Shown: positions 1 to 6,954, counted from the first letter of the stretch. The stretch is 9,642 bases of DNA from Actinomycetota bacterium (GCA_947472655.1 CANJCG010000060.1:1-9642); one strand, 5' to 3'. The notes: generated by a model not told the origin, from the letters alone. Numbers and translations: made by a program.

Positions 1-518
1 CAGCGATGTTGCTGGGTGTTGCAGATGCCACGCTAGCTCCGATCATTGCTGAGGTTCTCGCCGCTCGCGGAATTCGTGCACTCGTTGTGCGAGGTGATGA
101 TGGCCTTGATGAAATTTCAACTACGACAACCACTTCGATTTGGGATGTCACGGGAGATTCGGTTGTGCCCAGCACACTGGATCCCAAGCAGCTAGGTCTT
201 GATGCGATTGACCCTGGCTTGCTTGTTGGGGGTGACCGAGTGCGCAATGCACAGTTACTTCGTGCCGTCGTGGGACTTGAGCAAGTTGAAGCTCAGGATG
301 CAAGTCGTATCCACGCCATTAGAGACGCGATCGCACTCAATGCCGCTGCAGCACTAGTGGCCTATGCGGCACTGGGCGGTGACGGGTTAACTGGAAATCT
401 GCATGATCGGATCGCAGCTCAACTACCTCGTGCGCAGGCCGCACTGAAATCCGGAGACGCTGGCGATCTTTTGCAGAGGTGGATTGCAAAAACCAAAGAA
501 ATATCGACTTCGAATTAA
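1..518 (+). CDS. trpD: Anthranilate phosphoribosyltransferase, C-terminal part (5' end outside window)
   Basis: TrpD transfers the phosphoribosyl group of PRPP to anthranilate, the second step of tryptophan synthesis from chorismate, in the cytoplasm. The frame is open from base 3 to TAA at 516-518, about 172 residues, so roughly half of the usual 340-350 residue protein is visible. The visible part fits the C-terminal half of the family: LLGVAD followed by an AEVLAARG helix, a GDDGLDE segment, a TTTTTSIWDV strand, and the terminal helix RDAIALNAAAALVAY, which matches the RDAVLLNAAAAL-type signature of TrpD. The PRPP-binding glycine-rich loop and the anthranilate site lie upstream and cannot be checked. 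The ATG at 6 is an internal Met, not the start. It is convergent with the exonuclease gene and overlaps it by 4 bases; no terminator fits between them. TrpD next to this exonuclease gene is the order I recall in Mycobacterium (Rv2192c/Rv2191). Confidence 0.9.
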   Translation, partial: AMLLGVADATLAPIIAEVLAARGIRALVVRGDDGLDEISTTTTTSIWDVTGDSVVPSTLDPKQLGLDAIDPGLLVGGDRVRNAQLLRAVVGLEQVEAQDASRIHAIRDAIALNAAAALVAYAALGGDGLTGNLHDRIAAQLPRAQAALKSGDAGDLLQRWIAKTKEISTSN

Positions 519-2287
519 ACCTGTATGCGAGTGACCGCACGGCGACCTGGACCAACTGGTCGCATGCTTGGGCCACTGGCATCGACTTGCATGACAGCGA
601 AGTGTGCGGCCTTGCGGGCGGTGGTGAGTTGTTCAACGAGATGACCGCCACAATGCGTTGGCATTGACAGAGGCGAAGTTGTTCGAACAAGTCGCACTCC
701 GGGTTGATCAAGCCAATTGGAAATAGCCAGCGTCTCTTCAGTCAAGACATCTTGTGTGCTGTGGTCGGCTGTAGCGACAAGGGCTTCAATGATCGGCAGT
801 GGGTCAACCCCGGGTTCAGCAATACCGGCTCCAGCTAAACGACCATTTCGAATAATGTGGATTTCCCAGCCACCTGAAGAATTCGCTTGTGCTGCAATAA
901 GTTCGTTGATTTCGAAGAGGTTTGCGAGGCGGTGTGAACGGACGCTCGATTGCGTGAGCATGGTGAGACGATCTCGCCAGAGAGCAGCATCTTCGTAGCG
1001 AGCTTGGGCGCTCAATTCTTGTAGATGTTCAGTGATAGCCAAAGTGATTTCGCGAAAGTCTCCGCGCATCGCTTGCGTCGCTCGCTCAACGATCACGTCG
1101 TGTTCGTTATAGCTACCCAGGCAAGGAGCCGCACACCTGCCAAAATCGAATCTTGCACATCCGTGAGTTGCCTTGTCATTTAAAATGGGAATCTTGCGAA
1201 ATTTTGTGGTGCATGTACGCAAATTGAAGACCCAGGCCAACGTCTCTATGGCTTCCTTTGTCAACGCTCGTCCGGCGAAGGGACCGAAAGCTGGCATTTC
1301 ATCAGTTTGGGGAGTGCGAGTTGTGGTCAGGCGGGGGACTGCTTCATCTGTAAAAGTTATCCACGATTGTTTCGCTGGTTTTTTTGAGCGAATGTTGTAT
1401 CGAGGCTGTTCGCTAGTGATCAGGCGCAACTCGCGAATACGCGCTTCTAACACACTCGCACAGACGATAGGTGTGACTTCAGTAGCAATTGAGACCATCT
1501 CACTCATGCGGCGGCGAGTCTCTGATGCCGTGAAGTAGCTACGAACTCGGGTGTTGATATTTTTCGAGGTGCCAACATACAGGGCAGCACCTTGGGAGTC
1601 TCGGAAGATATACACGCCTGGGCTATTAGGTAAACCCGTAGCTAAATGGCGCTTTTCGCGTTGTTGTGGACTCACTCGCGAAGTGAAGGCCTGTAAATCT
1701 TCGATGGTGACGACACCAAGATTGGCCACGCGTTCGATCAGTCCGTGCAGAACGTCAACTGTTGCTCGTGCGTCATCTAGTGCGCGATGGGTTGGCGTGG
1801 TTGGCGAGTGAAAAAACGTGGCAAGTGTTCCAAGTTTGCAGTTCGTCACTTCATCGCGACTCAGAGTGACTCTGGCAAGCCGAGCAGTATCGACTACTGC
1901 CGGTTTAGGCCAGGCAATTCCTTGCGCACGGCAAGCATGAGTTAGGAATCCGATATCAAACGGAGCGTTATGGGCCACTACTACGGCATCGCCGATGAAT
2001 TCTAGAAGTGAAGGCATCACCCCGCGCAACGTAGGGGATTGAGCGACAAGCGCGTTAGTTATGCCGGTGAGCGCCGCAATAAACGGTGGAATATCAACCT
2101 GCGGATTAATGAGGGTGGCGAATTCGCCGAGTACTTCGCCTCCGCGCACCTTGACTGCACCAATCTCGGTAATCCCTGCCGATGCGGGGCTACCGCCGGT
2201 TGTCTCAAGATCGACGATGACGAAAGTGATCTGGCTGAGCGGCTGCCCGAGGTCTTCGGTGGCCAACTGCTGATACATGTAATGCAC
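515..2287 (-). CDS. DEDDh exonuclease fused to GIY-YIG nuclease and UvrC/Cho-like region
   Basis: A 590-residue cytoplasmic nuclease predicted to combine a 3'-5' exonuclease with a UvrC/Cho-type incision domain, probably in DNA repair; its substrate is not known to me. Residues about 21-190 are a DnaQ-like DEDDh domain: D26 and E28 in VDLETTGG, D111 in HNAPFD, H167 and D172 in HRALDDA. Residues about 222-300 are GIY-YIG: GVYIF at 224, LYVG at 236, R247/R249, and likely catalytic E286 ahead of QPRYN. C359, C377, C385 and C389 follow with UvrC-like spacing, then a UVR-like helix pair around 411-444. The C-terminus lacks a recognisable RNase H-like nuclease or HhH pair, so it is not a full UvrC. 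The start is GTG at 2287-2285, with weak AGGCGAG 7 bases upstream; ATG three codons in is an alternative. It is divergent from the zinc-ribbon gene and matches Rv2191 in domain order and position. Confidence 0.9.
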   Translation of the reverse strand: MHYMYQQLATEDLGQPLSQITFVIVDLETTGGSPASAGITEIGAVKVRGGEVLGEFATLINPQVDIPPFIAALTGITNALVAQSPTLRGVMPSLLEFIGDAVVVAHNAPFDIGFLTHACRAQGIAWPKPAVVDTARLARVTLSRDEVTNCKLGTLATFFHSPTTPTHRALDDARATVDVLHGLIERVANLGVVTIEDLQAFTSRVSPQQREKRHLATGLPNSPGVYIFRDSQGAALYVGTSKNINTRVRSYFTASETRRRMSEMVSIATEVTPIVCASVLEARIRELRLITSEQPRYNIRSKKPAKQSWITFTDEAVPRLTTTRTPQTDEMPAFGPFAGRALTKEAIETLAWVFNLRTCTTKFRKIPILNDKATHGCARFDFGRCAAPCLGSYNEHDVIVERATQAMRGDFREITLAITEHLQELSAQARYEDAALWRDRLTMLTQSSVRSHRLANLFEINELIAAQANSSGGWEIHIIRNGRLAGAGIAEPGVDPLPIIEALVATADHSTQDVLTEETLAISNWLDQPGVRLVRTTSPLSMPTHCGGHLVEQLTTARKAAHFAVMQVDASGPSMRPVGPGRRAVTRIQV

Positions 2288-2337
2288 ATTACGTCTCGCC
2301 TATGACACTGCGAGGTAGCCATCCCAAAAAAGACCGT

Positions 2338-2343
2338 TAGAAT
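2338..2343 (+). promoter_or_regulatory. -10 element TAGAAT of a probable leaderless promoter
   Basis: TAGAAT fits the actinobacterial TANNNT -10 consensus and ends 7 bases before the GTG at 2351, the spacing expected if transcription starts at or next to the start codon. There is no Shine-Dalgarno sequence between it and the GTG. No convincing -35 was seen. This placement supports the GTG start. Confidence 0.55.
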
Positions 2344-2350
2344 TCCATAC

Positions 2351-2608
2351 GTGGCAAACACTCTTCCTGACGACAAGTCCCGCTTCCGCTGTGCTCATTG
2401 TGGCAACCTCACCCGTTTCACTGTGGTGCGCTCATCTCGCGTTCAGGAGTTCTGGCATCTAGACATGGCTGGCGTACCGGCGGTCGAAGAGCGTGAAGTC
2501 TTGAGTGAAGAAGTTGAAAGGATCCAGTGCCGTTGGTGCAATGCCAGTGATGGCGTTGAAATCGTCGCGCGTCCAGAATTCGGTGGTCCAGTCAGCGAAG
2601 GTCCCTAA
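2351..2608 (+). CDS. Small zinc-ribbon-like protein, conserved in actinobacteria, function unknown
   Basis: An 85-residue protein that I recognise only as a small conserved actinobacterial family. Two CxxC pairs, C14/C17 in RCAHCGN and C60/C63 in QCRWCNA, are separated by about 42 residues; by analogy with zinc ribbons they probably bind one zinc ion. The segment between them has an EFWHLDMAG stretch and then an acidic helix (EEREVLSEEVERI). There is no signal peptide or membrane segment, so it should be cytoplasmic. The start is GTG, and the protein begins MANTLPDDKSRFRC. There is no ribosome binding site, but a -10 element lies 7 bases upstream, which points to a leaderless mRNA. It is divergent from the exonuclease gene across 63 bp and followed by another cysteine-rich small gene. 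A nucleic-acid-binding role is possible but is only inferred from the fold type. Confidence 0.75.
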   Translation: MANTLPDDKSRFRCAHCGNLTRFTVVRSSRVQEFWHLDMAGVPAVEEREVLSEEVERIQCRWCNASDGVEIVARPEFGGPVSEGP

Positions 2609-2679
2609 GACGGCGGGGTTGAACTCACGCTAGGGGGTCCCGATAAAGAGATTTGTTGGGCAATGTCAGACCCTGTTTC

Positions 2680-2685
2680 TACCTT
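2680..2685 (+). promoter_or_regulatory. -10 element TACCTT of a probable leaderless promoter
   Basis: TACCTT matches TANNNT and ends 6 bases before the ATG at 2692. The only purine-rich stretch (AGG at 2688-2690) is one base from the ATG, too close to act as a ribosome binding site, so leaderless initiation fits better. The rest of the 83 bp gap (2609-2691) shows no clear terminator or other structure. Confidence 0.5.
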
Positions 2686-2691
2686 TTAGGT

Positions 2692-2931
2692 ATGAATATT
2701 GATTGTGAGCAATGCACGGCAGCTCCACGCGCTTGCGGAGATTGCGTGGTTTCGGTCCTTCTGGGGCTACCAGAATCATTTGGCTCCGCTGGCTCCTCCT
2801 TCGCAGTGATTGCAGATGAGCACGTGGAGGCTATGGCTGTATTAGCCCAAGGTGGGCTGATTCCGCCTCTTCGCCTCATAACCGGCGGGGTTGTGACCCC
2901 AAATCCAGGTACGAAAAGACGTGCTGGATAG
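2692..2931 (+). CDS. Small four-cysteine protein, conserved actinobacterial family, function unknown
   Basis: A 79-residue protein with four cysteines at its N-terminus, C5, C8, C15 and C18 (C-x2-C-x6-C-x2-C, in IDCEQC and ACGDC), a pattern able to hold a zinc ion or Fe-S centre. A hydrophobic CVVSVLLGLPE segment follows, then a helix DEHVEAMAVLAQGGLIPPLRL resembling the C-terminus of a small actinobacterial family I recall near NlpC/P60 genes; I know no function for it. The tail (NPGTKRRAG) is basic. I chose ATG 2692 over the in-frame TTG at 2653: the cysteine motif starts right after it, a TACCTT -10 element is spaced for a leaderless mRNA, and the 13 extra residues look unlike a domain. 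It lies 133 bp upstream of the hydrolase gene, probably with a separate promoter between them. Confidence 0.65.
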   Translation: MNIDCEQCTAAPRACGDCVVSVLLGLPESFGSAGSSFAVIADEHVEAMAVLAQGGLIPPLRLITGGVVTPNPGTKRRAG

Positions 2932-2942
2932 CCCGCCGTGTT

Positions 2943-3049
2943 ACCGTCAGGTGTTCTTTATTAGGGGAAATCCTGAAAAAGAGCCTCGGAACGGTCGGTT
3001 GGTGAGATGCGTCTAAATCGGACAAGCATCGAAGACTTCCTGGTCGATG
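2943..3049 (+). promoter_or_regulatory. Possible structured 5' leader of the NlpC/P60 gene
   Basis: The 133 bp before the hydrolase start holds several complementary segments read by eye. ACCGT (2943-2947) pairs with ACGGT (2991-2995), enclosing TCAGG (2947-2951) with CCTGA (2972-2976); T2947 is shared, so one pair must give way. GATGC-GTC (3006-3013) pairs with GAC-AA-GCATC (3021-3030), with a 7-base loop and a 2-base bulge. CATCGA (3027-3032) pairs with TCGATG (3044-3049) just before the ribosome binding site and competes with the previous hairpin for bases 3027-3030. I found no match to the conserved blocks of the c-di-AMP (ydaO) riboswitch that often precedes cell-wall hydrolase genes. 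No RNA family is claimed. Confidence 0.3.
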
Positions 3050-3064
3050 AGCCACGGAGAAAGG

Positions 3065-4126
3065 ATGTGCCCCTTGGCCCGGCGACGTCATCGCGGTATC
3101 GCCGCCGTTCTAGGCACGGGTCTAGCCCTGGGCAGTCTTCTCACACTTTCAACGGGTCCAGCTTCGGCTGATCCCGGAAAGCTCGCCGCCGTTCGCAATC
3201 AGGTGATGGACCTGCAGGCCAAAGCCGAGGCAGCAACTGAGCGTTATAACCAGGCCCAAGGTCGTCTAAGCGATGTTGAGTCAGCAATCGTGGTCCTACG
3301 ATCCAAAGCTCGCCGGCAACAGACTGAACTCAATACCGTCAGAGGTGCTGTCGATAACTTGGCCCGCGCCACCTATATCGGTGGAGGGATGGATAGTTCA
3401 CTTCAGATTTTGCTTGCTGATGATCCAAGCCAGTTCCTTTCGCAAGCAGCAGCGGTTGACCAAGTAGCAAAGGCCCAGACTGCCTCTATTCGGCGCACGC
3501 AAACTGCTCGCTTACGTTTAGCGCAGACCCAAGCTGAGATGGCTGCGAAAGAAACCATCGCTAAAGGTGTGCGTAATGAAATGGCTGGATCTAAGCGCGA
3601 AGCCGATCAGCAGTTAAGGGCAGCCAGCGCAGTCCTTGCTGGCCTACAAGTAGAAGAACGACGCAGGTTGGCAGCTATCGCGGCAAAGGCTAAAAAAGCT
3701 TCGATGGCAGCAGCAAAAAAAGCTAAGAAGCAGATTTCAAACCGCCCAATCCCTGGCGTGAGTCCACGCGCAGCACAGGCTGTTCGATACGCACTTTCAA
3801 AGGTGGGTAATCGATACATTGCTGCATCTGCTGGACCAAGCACATTTGACTGTTCCGGCTTGACGATGACTGCCTGGCGTCAAGGCGGAGTGTCACTTCC
3901 GCACTACAGCTACTCGCAGTACAGCAAGTCCCGCAAGATCCCATTGAGCCAAGCTAAACCAGGTGATCTTGTCTTCTACTTTGGTGGCAGTGTGCACCAT
4001 GTGGGTATGTACATCGGTGGCGGCAAGATGGTGCACGCAGCAAACCCTCGCGATGGTGTTGAAGTCACGTCCGTACTTGCGCCCTGGTATCGCACCTACT
4101 TCACTGGAATTGGGCGAGTTCTTTAA
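3065..4126 (+). CDS. Secreted NlpC/P60 peptidoglycan endopeptidase with coiled coil (RipC-like)
   Basis: A predicted exported cell-wall hydrolase of 353 residues that would cut peptide stems of peptidoglycan, most likely during division. Residues 1-35 are a signal peptide: basic n-region (RRRHR), hydrophobic core, and ASA before DP, so cleavage after residue 35 is likely. Residues about 38-200 are a long coiled coil; about 201-223 are a very Ala/Lys-rich linker. The NlpC/P60 domain spans about 232-353, with C263 (FDCSGL), H312 (HHVGMY) and H324 (MVHAA) as the catalytic triad. The M. tuberculosis counterpart in this gene order is Rv2190c (RipC), in which the coiled coil is the partner of FtsEX; the same control here is inferred. 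The start at 3065 has GGAG 5 bases upstream (3056-3059); an in-frame ATG at 3047 lacks a ribosome binding site. Its stop overlaps the convergent fadD gene. Confidence 0.88.
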   Translation: MCPLARRRHRGIAAVLGTGLALGSLLTLSTGPASADPGKLAAVRNQVMDLQAKAEAATERYNQAQGRLSDVESAIVVLRSKARRQQTELNTVRGAVDNLARATYIGGGMDSSLQILLADDPSQFLSQAAAVDQVAKAQTASIRRTQTARLRLAQTQAEMAAKETIAKGVRNEMAGSKREADQQLRAASAVLAGLQVEERRRLAAIAAKAKKASMAAAKKAKKQISNRPIPGVSPRAAQAVRYALSKVGNRYIAASAGPSTFDCSGLTMTAWRQGGVSLPHYSYSQYSKSRKIPLSQAKPGDLVFYFGGSVHHVGMYIGGGKMVHAANPRDGVEVTSVLAPWYRTYFTGIGRVL

Positions 4127-5922
4127 TTCGCGTATAGACCTTCAATTTCGTCGTGATAGCTACTCTGAACTACTGACCGCTTCAGTTTTAGCGATGGGGT
4201 GAGATGACCATCGATTTCGGTCCAGTCATGGTCCAGGATGATAAATTTCTTAATGGCTTCTGCGTTTGACACAGCAGCGTTTGCTTCATCAACAGCATGC
4301 TGAATCGCCAGATGCAGTGTTGGGTCATTGACGTATTGGGCCATGGTGCCACCTGCCGGCTTTTCTGCAAGCGCTAACCACGCTGGAAAGGCTTCTTCGT
4401 CCAAGGTGATGATTGCTGCGATGTATGGCTTGGCTTCACCTACGACAAGACAGTTAGAGACCAACCAGTTGGCACGGATACGATCTTCGAGAACGGCAGG
4501 AGCCACGTTTTTTCCACCGGCCGTGACGATGATTTCCTTTTTCCTGCCGGTGATAGACAAGAAGCCGTCATCATCGAGAGCGCCGATATCACCCGTGTGA
4601 AACCAACCATCAGAGGTAAAGCAGTCTTCAGTTGCTCGTTCATTATTGAGGTAACTGGTAAAGATCTGAGGGCCTTTGGCCAGAATCTCGCCGTCTTCCG
4701 CGATGAGAATTGTGGTTGCCGGCATTGGCCGCCCAACAGTGCCGATTTTCACGGCTCCTGGGTGGGTCGCAGTTATTGCGGATGCCGTTTCAGTGAGTCC
4801 GTAACCTTCAAAAACTTCCACACCGATGCCTCGAAAGAAATGACCAAGTCGGACTCCAAGCGGCGCTCCACCGGAGATTGCGTATTGCACTTTTCCGCCC
4901 ATTGCTGCGCGAATCTTCTTGTACACCAACAGCTCAAAGACGTGATGCTTGATACGCAGGCCAACATGCGGTGAACCTGATTCCAATGCATTGCTATAGG
5001 CAACTGCTGTTGCCACCGCCGCATCAAAAATCTTGGCTTTGCCACCAGCGGTTGCACTTTGCTGAGCAGAGTTGTAGACCTTTTCGAAGACTCGAGGAAC
5101 AGCGAGAATGAAGGTTGGTTGGAACTCCTGTAGCTCTGGGACCAAGGTTTTGGTATCTGAGCAGTAGCCCATGAGCGTGCGGCCCCGCACCACTGCAAGC
5201 TCAATGATGCGACCAAACACGTGAGCTATCGGCAAGAATAACAAAGTAGAAGCGTGTGGTGCCAGCAAAATATCTGCAAATACATCAAGGGCGCCATCAA
5301 CCTCAGTGACGAAGTTTCCATGGGTAAGTACGCAACCCTTGGGCCTTCCGGTAGTGCCCGAAGTGTAAATAATCGTTGCAGCATCAGTTAAGCCTGCGCG
5401 TGCTTGCCGCAAGTTCAGTGCTTCATCACTTATTTCAAGCCCAGCTGCTTTGAGATGGGTGACGCAGCCATCATCGATCACCCATGCGTGCTGAACGTTG
5501 GCTAAACCAGATGAAACTGATTCGTAAAGTGTCGCGTTCTTCTCACTTTCAAGAATGACAGCCACAGATCCAGAATCTTCCAGAATCCAAGAGACCTGCT
5601 CGGCAGATGACGTCTCATAAATAGGCACGCTGACCGCTCCGGCGTAACCAATGGCGTAGTCGAACAGGGTCCATTCGTAGCGGGTGCGCGACATCAGTCC
5701 AACACGTGCACCAAAATCAACGCCCAAGGCCATAAGGCCTTTGGCAACTGCGCGAACTTCCTCATGAAATTGTGCACAAGTGATATCTCGAAGACCACCA
5801 TCAGTTCGTACCTTGAACACCACTTGATCAGGGTGCGACGCAGCGTTTGCGATGACATGACATGACAAATTCGGAGCGCTCGGTGACCCGGCCGGGGCGG
5901 CGATGGTGAATTCTTGAAGCAC
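4123..5922 (-). CDS. Long-chain fatty-acid-CoA ligase (FadD15-like, AMP-forming)
   Basis: A 599-residue enzyme of the ANL (acyl-adenylate-forming) superfamily that activates long-chain fatty acids with ATP and CoA, for lipid synthesis or degradation. Motifs appear in order: P-loop YTSGTTGRPKG at 186-196, SGGAPLG at 350, YGLTET at 374-379, GWFHTGDIG with D445, the hinge region GRKKEIIVTAGGKNVAP from 459, and LTPSLKLKR with likely catalytic K579. Length and the LTPSLKLKR end are typical of the bacterial long-chain group rather than acetyl-CoA synthetases. The start is GTG at 5922-5920, with a strong AAAGGAG (complement of 5928-5934) 5 bases upstream. Being opposite to its neighbours and next to the hydrolase, it matches the placement of fadD15 (Rv2187). 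Chain-length preference cannot be read from the sequence. Confidence 0.9.
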   Translation of the reverse strand: MLQEFTIAAPAGSPSAPNLSCHVIANAASHPDQVVFKVRTDGGLRDITCAQFHEEVRAVAKGLMALGVDFGARVGLMSRTRYEWTLFDYAIGYAGAVSVPIYETSSAEQVSWILEDSGSVAVILESEKNATLYESVSSGLANVQHAWVIDDGCVTHLKAAGLEISDEALNLRQARAGLTDAATIIYTSGTTGRPKGCVLTHGNFVTEVDGALDVFADILLAPHASTLLFLPIAHVFGRIIELAVVRGRTLMGYCSDTKTLVPELQEFQPTFILAVPRVFEKVYNSAQQSATAGGKAKIFDAAVATAVAYSNALESGSPHVGLRIKHHVFELLVYKKIRAAMGGKVQYAISGGAPLGVRLGHFFRGIGVEVFEGYGLTETASAITATHPGAVKIGTVGRPMPATTILIAEDGEILAKGPQIFTSYLNNERATEDCFTSDGWFHTGDIGALDDDGFLSITGRKKEIIVTAGGKNVAPAVLEDRIRANWLVSNCLVVGEAKPYIAAIITLDEEAFPAWLALAEKPAGGTMAQYVNDPTLHLAIQHAVDEANAAVSNAEAIKKFIILDHDWTEIDGHLTPSLKLKRSVVQSSYHDEIEGLYAN

Positions 5923-5938
5923 GCGGACTCCTTTAATT

Positions 5939-5952
5939 CTTCGATCTTCGAT
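5939..5952. repeat. 7-bp tandem direct repeat CTTCGAT x2 in the fadD leader
   Basis: CTTCGAT occurs twice head to tail directly upstream of the fadD ribosome binding site, within the 107 bp divergent gap between fadD and the metallophosphoesterase. It could be a half-site pair for a regulator or chance; nothing in the sequence decides. The rest of this gap shows only weak promoter-like hexamers: AACCTA at 5976-5981 (TAGGTT on the minus strand) and CATTCT at 6018-6023. Confidence 0.3.
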
Positions 5953-6017
5953 TCATGAAAATTTGCCTAAATCCCAACCTACGCGATCCGGCGGCCAGCG
6001 GAGCAATCATCACATGG

Positions 6018-6023
6018 CATTCT
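6018..6023 (+). promoter_or_regulatory. Weak -10-like CATTCT before the metallophosphoesterase GTG
   Basis: CATTCT differs from TANNNT at the first base only and ends 6 bases before the GTG at 6030, the spacing seen at the other probable leaderless starts in this window. No Shine-Dalgarno sequence precedes the GTG. The call is weak because the most conserved T is missing. Confidence 0.25.
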
Positions 6024-6029
6024 GATCTA

Positions 6030-6836
6030 GTGATTCGCATCCATGTCGTTTCAGATGTCCACGGGGAAGCAGCCGCCCTCGTTGACTCGGACAAAGGATC
6101 TGATCTTTTCGTATGTTTGGGCGACTTGATTTTGTACCTGGACTACGACGATCCATCCCAAGGAATTTATGCCGAACTTTTCGGCGAAGAGCATGCTCGG
6201 GCCTATATCCAGGCCAGAACTGCAGGACGATTCGAAGAGGCCAGGGAACTGAGCACTGCAGCTTGGGCACGACTAGGCGTGGTGAGTCCTCAAGATCGAC
6301 GTGCCGCGATGGAAAGCCATATTCGCCTGCAGTACGAATCAATGTTCAACACGATGCCGCAGCCAGCGTTGATGACGTATGGCAACGTTGATATTCCCGC
6401 TATGTGGGATGACTATCGAAAGCCCGACCATCGAATCCTTGATGCCGAAGTTTTCGAAGTTTCTGGATTAAGAATCGGCTTTATCGGCGGCGGGTTAGTG
6501 AGCCCAATGCGTACTCCATATGAACTTGAGCCCGAGGCTTATGCAGAAAAGCTTGATCAGTTGGGTCCCGTCGATGTGTTATTCACCCACATCCCACCGG
6601 ACCTTCCTCAACTCACGTATGACGTGGTTGCGCGGCGCTTCGAGATGGGTAGCGCCGCCATCAATCAATACATTGAGAAGGTGCAGCCGAGGTTCCATGT
6701 CTTTGGTCATGTGCACCAGCCTTTGCATAGCCGAGCTCGAATTGGTCGCACTGAGTGCATCAACGTCGGTCATTTCCATGCCAAGAAGGTTCCTTACGTG
6801 TTGGAGCTGGAGGAGTCTGATGGCGCAGCGAACTGA
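6030..6836 (+). CDS. Calcineurin-like metallophosphoesterase with internal helical insertion
   Basis: A 268-residue two-metal phosphoesterase of the calcineurin-like superfamily, cytoplasmic, substrate unknown. Counted from the GTG start, metal-ligand motifs appear in order: D9-x-H11 (VVSDVHG), D32 (CLGDL), N119 (YGNVD), H187 (FTHIPP), and H227-x-H229 (FGHVH). Between GD at 31 and GN at 118 lies an insertion of about 75 residues, largely charged helix (roughly 43-108), longer than in small phosphodiesterases such as YfcE. I chose GTG 6030 because the fold begins right there (VIRIHVVSDVHG); the ATG at 5955 would add 25 residues with no domain character and has no ribosome binding site. Neither start has a good Shine-Dalgarno sequence. 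Its end overlaps a following start codon at 6820 by 17 bases, so the two were probably cotranscribed and translationally coupled. Confidence 0.85.
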   Translation: MIRIHVVSDVHGEAAALVDSDKGSDLFVCLGDLILYLDYDDPSQGIYAELFGEEHARAYIQARTAGRFEEARELSTAAWARLGVVSPQDRRAAMESHIRLQYESMFNTMPQPALMTYGNVDIPAMWDDYRKPDHRILDAEVFEVSGLRIGFIGGGLVSPMRTPYELEPEAYAEKLDQLGPVDVLFTHIPPDLPQLTYDVVARRFEMGSAAINQYIEKVQPRFHVFGHVHQPLHSRARIGRTECINVGHFHAKKVPYVLELEESDGAAN

Positions 6837-6954
6837 ATCACGCATCATGATCGACGCTTCTTCGGCGCAACACCCGCAGTGTGTTGTGCAAGGCGATGCA
6901 TCACTTTCAACAGTCAACGGTCGAACTAACCCCGACCGAAGAGGTGGAATTTGA
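6820..6954 (+). pseudogene. Remnant of an SRPBCC (polyketide cyclase-like) gene
   Basis: A 44-codon frame whose first 17 residues, MAQRTESRIMIDASSAQ, resemble the N-terminus of actinobacterial SRPBCC proteins (pattern MA-x2-T-x-S-x-I-x-IDA-x2-A). It has the best ribosome binding site of the window, GGAGGAG at 6809-6815, 4 bases before the ATG, and overlaps the phosphoesterase end as a coupled gene would. After residue 17 the family resemblance stops (HPQCVVQGDAS...) and TGA follows at 6952. The family is about 145 residues long, but under 180 bp is free before the next gene, so most of the gene is missing. The M. tuberculosis counterpart, Rv2185c, also lies between plsC and fadD15. A functional 44-residue peptide is an alternative. 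A second frame runs through the same bases (6851-7042). Confidence 0.45.

Noticed and set aside
515..2287. Full-length UvrC excinuclease subunit
   Set aside because: The N-terminal DEDDh exonuclease domain and the absence of a recognisable RNase H-like and HhH C-terminus show a different architecture.
2932..3064. c-di-AMP (ydaO/yuaA) riboswitch before the NlpC/P60 gene
   Set aside because: The gene context fits, but I could not find the conserved blocks of that RNA; GGGGAAA at 2964-2970 alone is not enough.
4773..5216. 147-codon open frame on the minus strand inside fadD
   Set aside because: It lies entirely within the fadD coding region in another frame; fadD has complete ordered motifs and a strong ribosome binding site, while this frame has low-complexity, Ser/Gln-rich composition.
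5955..6029. N-terminal extension of the metallophosphoesterase from ATG 5955
   Set aside because: The 25 residues show no domain character, no ribosome binding site precedes the ATG, and the fold starts exactly at GTG 6030. Not fully excluded.
6520..6954. 144-codon plus-strand frame across the end of the phosphoesterase
   Set aside because: Its upstream part is a shadow of the phosphoesterase gene. Only the piece from ATG 6820, with its own ribosome binding site, has support and is listed as the SRPBCC remnant.
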